DNA from: Enoplosus armatus | Taxonomy: Eukaryota; Chordata; Actinopteri; Centrarchiformes; Enoplosidae | Length of the DNA stretch: 64,000 bases | Assembly: GCF_043641665.1 (NCBI RefSeq) | Contig: NC_092190.1 | Span: 13,080,048 to 13,144,047 of the forward strand | Direction of reading: 5' to 3' | Shown: in pieces, positions 40,701-52,700 of the stretch | Layout: every line of letters starts with the position of its first letter | Position numbering within the stretch: the stretch's first letter is position 1 | Translations under genes and position numbers: made by a program | Notes under the pieces: model-generated | What the model saw: the letters and a program-made list of their open reading frames with translations, nothing else | Told to the model about the DNA's origin: nothing | Databases searched by the model: none

Positions 40701-43700
40701 ACATGTAATCAAACATTAACGATTTTCACTTTAATCTCTTCTGACAGTCAGCAGACATACACTTCTATTTATTCCTTGTTTGAGCTTAAAGCAAAGTACT
40801 TATTTTCCATGTTGTTTGAGTCACTCCCAACGCTCAAAAAGCCCTAGTAGCTCACCAGGTAGAGCTTGAACCATATCAAGGCAGAGTCCGCAGCGGCCCG
40901 GGGTTGATTCCAGCCCGGGCCCTTTGCTGCATGTCATCCCCTCTCTCCCTCCCCTGCCTTTCCTGTCTCTCTCCAGCTTTCACTATCATAATAAAGCATA
41001 AATGCCAACAAAAAAAATGCACACAGCTTTTGTGCGTTTTGTTAATAGACAACAATGAAATATCCTCATGTGGTGGCTGCCCCCATATATACAGACAGGT
41101 GTCAAATTAACAAACAAAAAAAACACCATTAAGTGTCTTAGTATGGTGTTGGGCCACCATAAGCCTCCAGAGCATCTTCAGTGTAGCCTGCTTCCACAGC
41201 TCTGAATTGTTACCAATGTTTATTCAGTGTTCCAGTGTTTGTTTTGTTTTGTAGGGATTAACAAAACAATCAAATGACCCTTAACCAGGGACACATAAAA
41301 ATAAAATAAAATGGTCATGGCATTATCAATCTATTGTCCGTTTTCAAGTATATGAATGTCACGTCAGAATATATAATGCAGATCACAATGCTTCACTTGG
41401 GGGTCTTCCTAGTCCTCCTCGTCAGTATAAAATGTGCTGCACTGTAGAATATAATGACTTATGCAGAATATGCAGAGGACAATAATTCTTTCTTTACAAT
41501 ACACCATCTGATAAGAGGTAGAGACATTACTGAATGTGTGTTCTGATAAAAATGCAACTGGTTTGGCTAGTATTTTATAAAGAAGAAAAGCTGCAAGCAT
41601 TTATCAAGCTGAAGGTGGTAGAATATAAAACAGCAGTCTTATCTCGTCTGCTGTCCTTTGTCATAGATTTATAGGGGAGGAATTTCGAGCCCATGGATTT
41701 CCTTCCTCGGGGCTCTGATCTTTGTTCAGGCTGCATATTCAAATGCAACAACTTCTATTCAATTACAATGGCGCTCTACCAAATATGGATGCCGTCCTCA
41801 TTGTGGATTTGAAATCCATCTTAATGGCAGCTTGTGAATGCCTGCACTACTGTTCATCACAGTGTAGTGGGAAGATACTAATCCTCCCCTCCATTATGGA
41901 TGGAAACACCCTAAAGGGGAGCGTTTCAGCTATTTGTCTTTTGACATTCAAGCCAGCCACTCACTAATACAGATTTAATAGACTGAAGACAGACAGCCAA
42001 TTAATGCAACACTCTCTCGCGATCACACTTTCCAGATAATGAAGATCGATACCGTCGACTGTGGAAATCACGTAAATGAAACCGGAAAGGGCTCAATTCA
42101 TCTCAATACTAAGTTATACACAATGATTTACTGCTGTTGTAGACTGGTTCTAGGGAACAATCAGAAGATACAACTGGTTCAACAAACCGCCAGGGAACAA
42201 GTAGACTTTTAACACCCTTTGAAAATGTGGAAACTGCACTGGGAGCAGAAAATACAGTGATGGTTCTCCTTACACAACTATTTCAGCAGTACTTGATGGT
42301 CTGGCATGACAGCACAAAATCTTTATCTGTACAGTATGACCACCAGGTTTAACATTATGATTAGGGATATACAGAGATGCAATGACTAAAGAGGCCCATA
42401 ACAAAGGAAAACCAACATATCAGCAACAACAAGAAAGAAATACAAGCCCAGAAATAAGCCAAATCCCTACAACAGAGAGAGAACATATTAATACAGATGA
42501 AGTAATGGGAGGTCACACTCTCAAGTGATTCTATTTCCTGGTCTACATGATTAAAACCTTGGAGCATTACAATGATGAAAGAAAAGGAAAAAAAGACCTA
42601 CTAAATGCTTGACACTGGAAATTAAGGGATGTAAGTTTGGCATCAGCATGTCATTATGAATCAGGGCTCAGGCTACTCTAATACGATTTCACTTTTACCT
42701 TCTTGAGTGCTCCAGATGTGCTCCAGGCCTGCCTTTCCTCTGGGCTGAACTTAGATGAGAGTGCAGCCAGAGCCTGGGCGAACTGCAGGTTGTACAGCAT
42801 CTTCACCACACAGTTAAAGTGCTCTACACAGGGAGAGAAGGTGACACTGATTATAGAAACCAAGCCAAGTGGAGAAGCACAATAGGCACAGATAAATGAT
42901 TCAAAGAATTACATCAATATGAGATGTGTGTTATTTTGAATTAAAAAACATCTTCTATCAAAACAAAAAGCCAGTTCGAGAGGGTGGGAGCTATTCAGAG
43001 AGGCATTGTGTTTGGTTTCTCAGTTCTGCATAGAGAGAGTCTCACTGAGCAGCGTGCAGGATAATTATCAGAGTGTTTCAGGCAGAATATGTAGCCTGCC
43101 GGATATTTAAGTTTGGTTTAAAGAACAACAAAGAGTGCCATTTGGTTTCTTCTACAGCAAAGGGCTGCTGACAGCTCCACTGTCCTGGTCACTGTGAAAA
43201 GTGTCACAGCACACACAATTAAAAAGGTAGAACTGAAAAAGGATCCAATCATTTTATAGCAATCCAGTGCACAGGACCCCTGAGGGAATGATTGTGCATC
43301 ACTCTTTCTATTGCTCAGAAAAAAGACAAAAAAGCATCTCTCACCTTGTTGTACAGAAAAAACAAACCATATTACAATAACAGTGCACACATAGTCTGTA
43401 GCAATGATGCATTACATGCTATAAAACACCATGACCTTGATCATAATCTGACAAACAATCCTTAATAAATCCTAAATCATGATTTATAAACGCTAACGCC
43501 ATAAAGGATGTCTAACCATAATGTCAACCCTTTCAATCAAAAGCAATAAATCCACTTTTACCATGTTCCAAAAGTCCTAATTGTCCGTGCCAGCGGTCAA
43601 CCTAATTCAGACATCAATGAAATGATCTGCCTGTTGTGACACTCCTCCCATTAAACATGACTGCAGTGTGTTGGGCCAGGTCTTTAGGTGGCCCTCCGCC

Positions 43701-46700
43701 TTTTCTAGTGAAGGGGCTAAGATGGAGGAGATGTGGCTACAAGCCACAGATGAAGGGCACACAAAGGAGGTGCAGCCCTCCCATCACCAGGGTCGTGTGT
43801 CTCTGATCCTCACAGCCAAACAACGGCAACAGTAGCATAGATAAGAGATGTGAAATGCTTCTTTCCAGCACTCAGCCCAGATTACTACTGATAATGGGGC
43901 TGACCTTGCGGAGCGGCCGCCGATACACTCCCTTTTCTCTTGTAGTGTCATGACGCAGACATAGGAACTGTACCTTTTCGCAGAGGCTGTGGCATCGTTA
44001 GCACAAAGATAATCAGGAGGGATGGGACATCTCGAAACAGCATGGGTACCTCAGGTCTCTCTTCATCAAAGCCACTGCAAAACATGCAACAGAGCGTTGA
44101 TTTTTTATTTATTTATTTTTTTTTAATCAGAAGGTACTGTGTATAGTTTGTCTCAGGTGAAATAGCTGTTCTGATGGAAAGAAATCATAAGAAACAAACA
44201 TTATAAACATGGTCTATAAAAACTATTATTTGATCGTGCAACCAGAGCAGAAGAGGTTAAAAAACCCTCGCATTACCATACACCAGTTCTCCCTCTCTAT
44301 ATTTTCAGTTTTCATTCATGTTATCTGCATGGATGAATAAAATGAATATCTATCGAAACGATTTACATACAAGAGAGTCGCAACTTAACATCCTGTCATT
44401 CAATGTTTTTACATGACAAACTTTATAAATGAAGCAGCAGAATTCGCTCTCTAATAACTTAAATGATGTAACCAAAGCGAAGCAGTGCATTCACTGAGAA
44501 GCAGAGGTGGACGTCCCTCGTGCTCACGCCGGTTATTAAGTTTTTAATGGCAAATACGTTTTAAAATGTGAAGTGATGGAGCCTCTGAAAGAACAGAAGT
44601 CACTTTTCTTTTTAACTTGCCTCTGTCTCTCTCGCTCAAATATCATGTGAGCTTTGTCTCTTTCCGTCAATGTGTGAATAAAGCCGTAATTTATGTAAAT
44701 GTCACCTATGTCTGAATGCCAAAAAGCCATGTCTTTAACAGCTTGATGAAGGCAGCAATGTTCTGTATTGCATGTTTGAAGAGGACTTTAACAAAAGGTA
44801 TGAGAGCAAAGGTCTTGCTGTGTATATAGTTTTAAATTTGCTTAACAAATGCATGGCTTGAAAAGGCCCATTTCTTGTATTCCGAGACCAAACTTACTTA
44901 ATGCTAGTTACATATTCGTCTTGTGTGCCATCTCCATTTAAATGTCTTCTTCTGTTGACAATTCAGCGAGGTTCCAATATCCACTCTGCTCTTGAAAGGC
45001 CTCTGGGCTTTTGAATGAGAGGAACTGCACTTAAAGAATAATACCTCCCATTACCAAAGCACTCACCAGTTAATTCCACTGTGCATTGGAGGAAAGCCTT
45101 AGAGGACAGAGCTTTCAACCCCGCTAAGACCACTACATACAAACAATACTGTAAAATCTTAGTACAGTCCTCTTTGGTTTACCTAATAGAAATAAGCAAT
45201 GTTTTGTATCTATGTAGAAACATCTCTCTCTGTCCTATTTAACTAGGCTAGATTAGGTTGACTGCATCAAGGTGTCAATGACAGTGCTCCCTCGCAAAAC
45301 CCTAACAAAGTATTTTTAAACACCAAATGGCTCCTCTGAGAATACTGTATGGCTGTGAGCACTTTAAAAGGTAACAGGTGTAAAGGCTGTCTTACAACAC
45401 TAACAGGGAGGAAAGGTTGTTCAAGCTCATTTGTATTGTTAAGTGCTGCAAGTAGCTTTTTAAAAAAAAAAATAATTTTTACTCTTTTTTTTTTTTTTAA
45501 GAGCATCAATCCTGACAACCAAACACATTTAGGCATTAAAATAGCATGTTCTGACGTACAGTAGTGATTCATGATAGAAAAAGACAGTGTGTGGTAGAAA
45601 CTATGTCTTTTGTATTTTGTTAAATGCGGGTTTCTGTTAGCTAGGTGGACAGCTGGGACCTGAGATGCCGTGCTGGTATGGTGTTGGTGTGGTGCAATTG
45701 TTCCCAGTACTGTGAATTTGACAGGGTCGTTTTGCTCTCTGTGGAGTGCCCGGTAATTTGCCAGATGCAGCAATTATTGGTATCTATGGAAACCACGCAT
45801 GGCCCCTTTTCTGTTTTTAGCTCTTTGTGTGGAGGGAAAGCTGTTGGGGGGCAGGAGGAAATGGTTGCCGTTTAGAGAGAGGACAAAGTGGCGCTTTGAT
45901 TGCATGTTTATGTGAGGGAGGAAAAGTGTAGAGTTCTGGGAGGTATGAAGAATGTGGGAGCCGATTTATAGATTTACTGTTCGAAGAGGTACTTAAGAGT
46001 GAAAGTCACTCACTCTGCCTCTCTGCTTTGTGTAACCTGAGTCAGCTTAGTCCAGGGGTTGTAGGCTGAATCAATGCTGTACAGACGCATGTGCATGGCC
46101 AGCACATGGAACAGCTGATCTGAAAGGGGAGTGGGAAAAAAACAAAACACATCATTGTTATGTTTCTGACAAGATCTGAGAGGACCAAAAGCACCAAGAG
46201 TCTGTTTATCTCAGTGTCCATTGTCACACCCTACCAGCAACCAGTGTAGATCAAATGATGAAAGCAGTTGACTTGAACTGACTGCAGGCTAATGGTTTGG
46301 CTCAGATAAAACCAGGGCAGGCCAGATGGATACATGGTAGTGCTCGATAGCCTTGAGCAACTCTTTGGTCAGGTCACACCTGTTCGTTGTGAAACTAATG
46401 GAACATGAAGAGACTCCCCTCCCGCACACACACTCTCTCGTGTACACACTAGCTTTTAATAGCAGGGCACTTCACAGCCTCGATTGTGTTTGTCTGGAGC
46501 AAACCTGTTACAAGTACCAAAATGTATGACATTACAGCGGACCACAACATGGGAAAAAAGGCAGATAGTTGGCCAAATCATTTTAGATGTTAAGTAATAC
46601 ATTCCAAACTGAAGAAATGTCCTTGTCTTTCTTATTAGTCCAGAAATAAATTATCCTACTTATTTCTAATTATGAACTCAATCCAAGTCCTCCTAAAGAC

Positions 46701-49700
46701 AGAAATTAAAATTGCATAAGAGCAATAGATTTAAATCACATGAACAGTGTTTGAAACCAGTGCCACTGAACCAATTAGTTCCATTTAGTTTCATCTTTAG
46801 GTGAACCCAACAACCTTCTGCATAACCTAAACCTTTTCCAATGAGCAACACTAATCCTATTTAATTTTGTTTTACAGGGAATTATGATGCTGTAATGCAG
46901 CAAAGTGCTTCAAATAATCAGCCCTGCAATTTGACTCGTGAGAACTGTCAATACTTGGAGCAACACTGCCCTCCACAGGTAAACAAAGACACAGCACAAA
47001 GAAAGCCAAGTGTCTGTGTCAGTTCTTTGTTGCATCCCATTTGTCTTCACTACGGCTTGTTTCCTCTCTCCCCTCACTACCACTCAGGTCTTCCCATGAA
47101 TTAACCTGGAAGAGGTAAGGAAAGGGAAGGGAGGTCTTTTTCCTGTTATTGTCATAAAATTGCAAAATGTATACAGATGAAAAAGGCTTATTACAAGCTT
47201 CAGGGCCAATGTCTGATCACAGTTGTTTGTCTCTGCAAAGCCAATTTAAATGCGTGTGATGATAAAAAAAAAAATCAGTGGTGACTGGTGTCTGGCGTCA
47301 TGGCATGATTGCTGCTACAAATCTAACAATAAAGCATGTTATTCTGTTTCTTAAACTACCGAGACAACTGTAAGACACTGGGGAACAAAGGAAGACAGGA
47401 GATAGTCAAGAAAAAGCATTTGCAGAGTAATGGGAGGTGTCCTAAGCTTTGAGATGAGTCAACACCATGGAGCTCCAACAGGAAATGGCTGTGCTCAGGA
47501 CTACTTGTCTGGTTTCTAACAGCAAACACTGCTCTCTTTATTCGGTCTGATAAACCCACCTGAACAACCTGCCCTCAAGCAGAGACCTCTCACTTTGGTT
47601 GAAGATAATAATCATCTGCATTCCAAGTCACAACTCATGATAATCAAGATCAGCTCTAATTTTCTTTTTCTTTTCTAATTATAGACTTTAAAACACAGTG
47701 TGCCCTTTGATATTTCTAGATTACCAACTCCTTCAATCTGTTGTCATACAATTTGTTACCCATACACTGTCTAGAAAATAAGCCTCTTTCACAGTTGATA
47801 TTTTGACTATCAAAGTAGGTAAAGCACATGTGTTACTAATAACATTAAGAGTGTGTGACAGTGAGCCAGCATGCATGCATGCTACCAGGACCCTGAAACC
47901 AAAGTAGCTAAAGGTAATTCGGCCATCATTAATTTTATTTTTTTTAAACCTGTGCTTTCCTACTGCGACATATCAAAATGTCTTCCAAGAAAAAGGTGTA
48001 TTTTACTGATAGTGTTAACTTTACACTTTTTCACTGAATGCAATGATAAAAGTGCATTTTGATGTGTGCTCGCTTTTCATGGCACGTATTTGACAATTAC
48101 ATGTTTCCTTTCATGGCATATGATCATACAGTGGTCTACATGCAGCCACACAAAAAAAAAACAGCTGTCAACACTCTGTACTAAGTGTTGACTTGCAGTA
48201 CTCCTTATTACTCCTGTACTCCTGTACTTGCAGTACTCCTTATTTGTACAGTACTGCAAGTCTGCACAACTGAGGTCAACATGATTTAAACTGCACAGGA
48301 GCAGCCACATAGACCCCAAGATTAATTCAAATATTTGCAGCAGTTAAATAAACCAAGGGCATGCTATTTGAAGGCTGGACTCTCTAGAGTTGATTTAGCC
48401 CATTTCAAGGGATTCAATTGCAGGCAGCTTGCCTCTGTGGTCCATCGTATCCTCATCAGTTGAAAAGAAGTATTACCTACTGGGAAACAGGCTTAGAAAC
48501 CCCACGAGCTCTCATAGCACACGTCTGCTGTTCTCCTTCAAATCCATTTCCCCTAAGAAGAACGAACACTAATGTACTGCAACTGAGAAAATTTGGCCAT
48601 CAGCACGGCTACATGGTTAATGTAGCTCAAAAATGGCAAACCTCCAGTGTGAAATCTCTTTTCAGCCACTCAAGGATGACAGGCCATTTCACTGCAGCAG
48701 CAACAACTTTGACAGAATAATTAAACAAATTGAAAATGGGGTGTTGTCTGCACAACAAACTTAACTCCTTCACCTTCATATACACTTTCTATTACAATAT
48801 CCTATCCACAAATATTTTAACAATTAGGAAAAGATTTTAATCAGTAATCAATACAATGAATGCTGGTTGTGGTTGATGTTCAGCTTTTTCAAGAGGTTCA
48901 AATAAGATCACAGTCTTCCTCCTTCCCTAGACACATGCCCTTGTCAGCTGTGACACAATCAACTAAAACAGCACTTGACCCATTTGTCTGCTTCATTTAC
49001 CCTGACTGCTCCCAACAGCTCACCTGGGACAGCATCTATCTTTGCCTGCCATTGCTAATCGACCCTTTGTTTTTTCTTTTTCCTTTAATGGTTCAGCTGT
49101 AACACGCTAGAATGGGTTTGATCTCAAGTCAGACACTTTATTAAACAGAGGCCCATGGGAAATGATGTACAGCCACCTGCAATAACACGTCACAGCAAAA
49201 TACATCTGACATAGCACCACATTAAATTACCATTATATTCAAAAAGCAGTGAAAACCCTGCAGGTCAACTAAAACCCACAGACAAAGCATAGTTAAACAA
49301 TTAAAAAAAATCAGTATAGAGGGAAAAAACATTTTAGAGCAATTTTAACTTGTGTTCAAGACTAGATGTAGCTACATAAGGCAATAGACACATTGTATAC
49401 CAGTGGGGAAAAAAAGGTTTAGAGGAGTAGCACTGGAAGATAAACAAGATGAAGAGGTCTAGGAGTAAGTACTCACTGAGACATGAGCGTTTGGCAGCTG
49501 CACTGGCCCCTCCAGAGCACAAGTTCCCTCCCCGGTGCACAAGTTCCAACTCCAGGTTGGTCCTGAGGAGACAGAGTCCTGCTCGGTCATACCATCACTC
49601 ACATCACAGTCAGAGCACATTCAAGACCCCTGGCTTTACCAGGACAAAAGCACTGGCTGTTCATTGGCTAAAATAATACAGTATTAGTTGACAAGCAGTA

Positions 49701-52700
49701 TATCCTATGTTATACCTGCATATATTAATGTACAGTAAAAGTGAATCGTCAGAGTGGGACTGCTGGCCAAAGAATGCGTTATTCAATTAAATGAATAAGT
49801 GTGCAACACAGTGATTATATAGCGATATTTCAGCCAAAATACATGTGTTTATGTTATGTTATAACTGAGACGTGAATTATAGAGCACAACTAGTTTGCCA
49901 ATTATTTTTAATAGAGGTTTATTTATATATTTAAAAATATACTGATGTCACTAAGAGTCCCCATAATCAATCAGCTTCATTGTACCACAATGGCTGCTTT
50001 TGTACTCCCAGTTCTCTCTGGAGGCAAGCAAGTAAAAAGTTCTTTGTCATGTTTTGCAGGTTGCATGGGATGAGTCACTGATACAAAAATGATCAATTTT
50101 GGATGCAGTATTCCTTTAAAAACAGCCATTGAAGCAGAGAGTGTGCATGTGTCAGAGAGTGGATGGAGGTGTTGATATAAATGGCTGAGTATCATCATAT
50201 TCAGCTTTTGGTTACGCCTGCCTCTTTTACCAGTTTGATTACAAAGATGAAAGATGCTGCCTAGTCAAGCCGTTTAATGCGCCTGTTTTGCAGCGGCAAT
50301 TCCGTATCAAGTAAATGACAGCTTTCCAAGACTGATTTTGCACAAGCTGGACCATTAGCATAAAAGCTGCTCCAACGACAGTTCATGCATAATCCCCAAT
50401 GTGCATTTCCCATGCATATCCAAACACATTTCACTCCTGAATTTTAATTCCCCCAATATCAAAAAAGTGGAAATATAAACTAAAACCTCTAACAAAGTAC
50501 ATAGATGGTGAAAACAGATAGGTATTACTAAAATAACTGATCTGGGCCTGTTTTCATCCCGCCACTGGCCATTTCCTTCTATAGGCCAGGGAGGTGGGGG
50601 TAAATCCTTGGGTTTCCTGGGAGAAAAAGCAATTTCACATAGATAATGCAGCCACGGTGAAGCTCCATCTGGCTTTTGCTGATAAGAGTGCCCCTGTGAC
50701 AAAGGAATTTTCCACTCCTCAGGCAATTTGCGCTGTTCATTGAACTTCAGAGAGCCAACAGGCACCCAGACATACTCAGGGGATCTTTCTGTTCAGGGTG
50801 GAGGGCTGAGGCAACCACAGTGATGGGTGGGCAAAAGGTCTGGATGGTTACGCTCCAGGAAGGGCAGAGTTTTTGGGATGGGAGCAGTGAGAAGTTAGAG
50901 ACCCCAAGGTGAACTGAAAGCCAGCCTTTTCTCTAAACTGTGACTAGCTTGTTGAGAAGATACAAATACCTGAGAAAGGACTGTGTATTTATTCATTTTT
51001 TTCAAGATTATGTTTCTGGCCTTTTTGCCAGAGGATGTGAGGAGGGTGACATACGGTTAAGATTCCTGGCCAAAATAGAACTGGGACATCGCAGTTGCAT
51101 CATATGCGTCTTAGATCAATAGCTCTCCCCAAGTTGCTCCACCACAATGTAATGTTAAAGAAAGGTGTGAAGGACCACTTAAAAAGACCAGCGGTCCTAA
51201 AACTCAGTCAGAGAAGGTGAAATAAATCCATACTCTGACAGACCTCATAGTGAACACAGAGCAAGAGTCAATACCATTTTACTGTGAGCTAAAGTGACAA
51301 AGCCGCTAATACTGCTTTAGAAGGGCACTGTTCTTGCTACACTTCCTGGACCAATGCAGCAGTATAATGACAAGTATGGAGAAAACAATTCAACAACACC
51401 TTCACAGCTACCTGAACAAATTTGAAAAAATGCAAAGAAATCCATATGTTTGGTGCAAGTACTATGCAACATCTGCAGTATTGAATTTTAGTTCCATTTC
51501 ACGGCGCCTTTCTGGAGTAAAACCCCAACAAAGTAAGACTCCGAGAGAGGACACTACTGTCCTTTTGCATCGACAATCATTGTTATTCAAGCTGAGGAGC
51601 TGGCATTAAGAGAGAAACTGAAGAGCAGGCAGACATTTATCCCACTGGTCTCAACAGTCAGTAGTGTGTGCATGTGTGTAAAAATGTGTGAGGTAGAGCA
51701 GAAAGAGGACGTCCAAGTTCAAGGACTGCAGACGCAGAGATATAACCCAATATGACCAAGTTATAGAAATATTTCCAGAGGACGGATGGCATATAAAATC
51801 CTTCCAGCGTGTTCTGGGACTATCCTGGGGACTACTCCCAGTTGGACATGCCTGGGGTGCACTTTTCCCCGGTGAATGTTTGTTTGGTCGCTCGTTCAAC
51901 AAGCTAAGGTGCAGGACAAGACGCAGGCTCATGTTGGTAAGTTAGACAAGAAGGACACTTTAGCAGGAAAGCTAATGTGGCTCTTGTGTTGTGTAGCAGG
52001 CTGCTGTCTGGCTCAGTGTTATCGTCTTTTCTGCCTATAATAGAAGGCTGACATTGCTGCTTTATGCAAGATTTGATTGGCTGTATCGAAATAAGGTCTC
52101 CATCTATGTAGATGGAAAGGCAGTCTGTCGAATCAAAGCAAAACTTCCGCCGCCTTCATGAAACCAAACATTATGAAATATATATTTCTCCCTTTTGGTT
52201 TGATTTATTCTCAATGGAGAACACAGGATCAGTGACTTACAAAGCAGATAAGTACGCTGTAGCGGACATGAAAAAAAGGCACTTTAACCTTCTCGTGAGG
52301 GAAGCAACTCACTCCCAACTCAAAGGGGCCAATTCACTGTTTGATGACAGAATACCATAGCCTCAGATATTGAGATGCTGAAACTCATCCCAACCACTTT
52401 AGACTCAACAACAATGCCCCAAGGCTTGAGGTCTGCCTGAATAATCCAAAAGAATTACAACAAAAAGTGACTTCTCAGCAGCATCTGGATGGAAATTCAT
52501 TCTGTCCATGAAACAGATTCAGTGACAAGGCACAATCCTGGTCCAAAAATGCATAGACTGGATGGTCAAACTCCCATGAGTATCTGTACAAGACTAAAGA
52601 GTTGGTTTACTGTTGCACAACCACAACAGAATCTGCATTGCTTTCTGAATCTGAAGTATGACAGTAGTCTGGAGCTTCCCTTACTGTAGGATTTCCCAGG

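Larger units (their letters stand above)
40674..42698. other. ubr3 intron
   Basis: 2 kb holding a tRNA-type SINE (40843-41018), a GTTGGGCCACC-type repeat fragment (41092-41215) and a candidate conserved noncoding element (41640-42080). Confidence 0.75.

Noticed and set aside
45267..45773. 168-codon minus-strand frame in a ubr3 intron
   Set aside because: Contains a poly-Lys/Phe run from A/T stretches, no recognisable domain, and the ubr3 exons on either side already join in phase.
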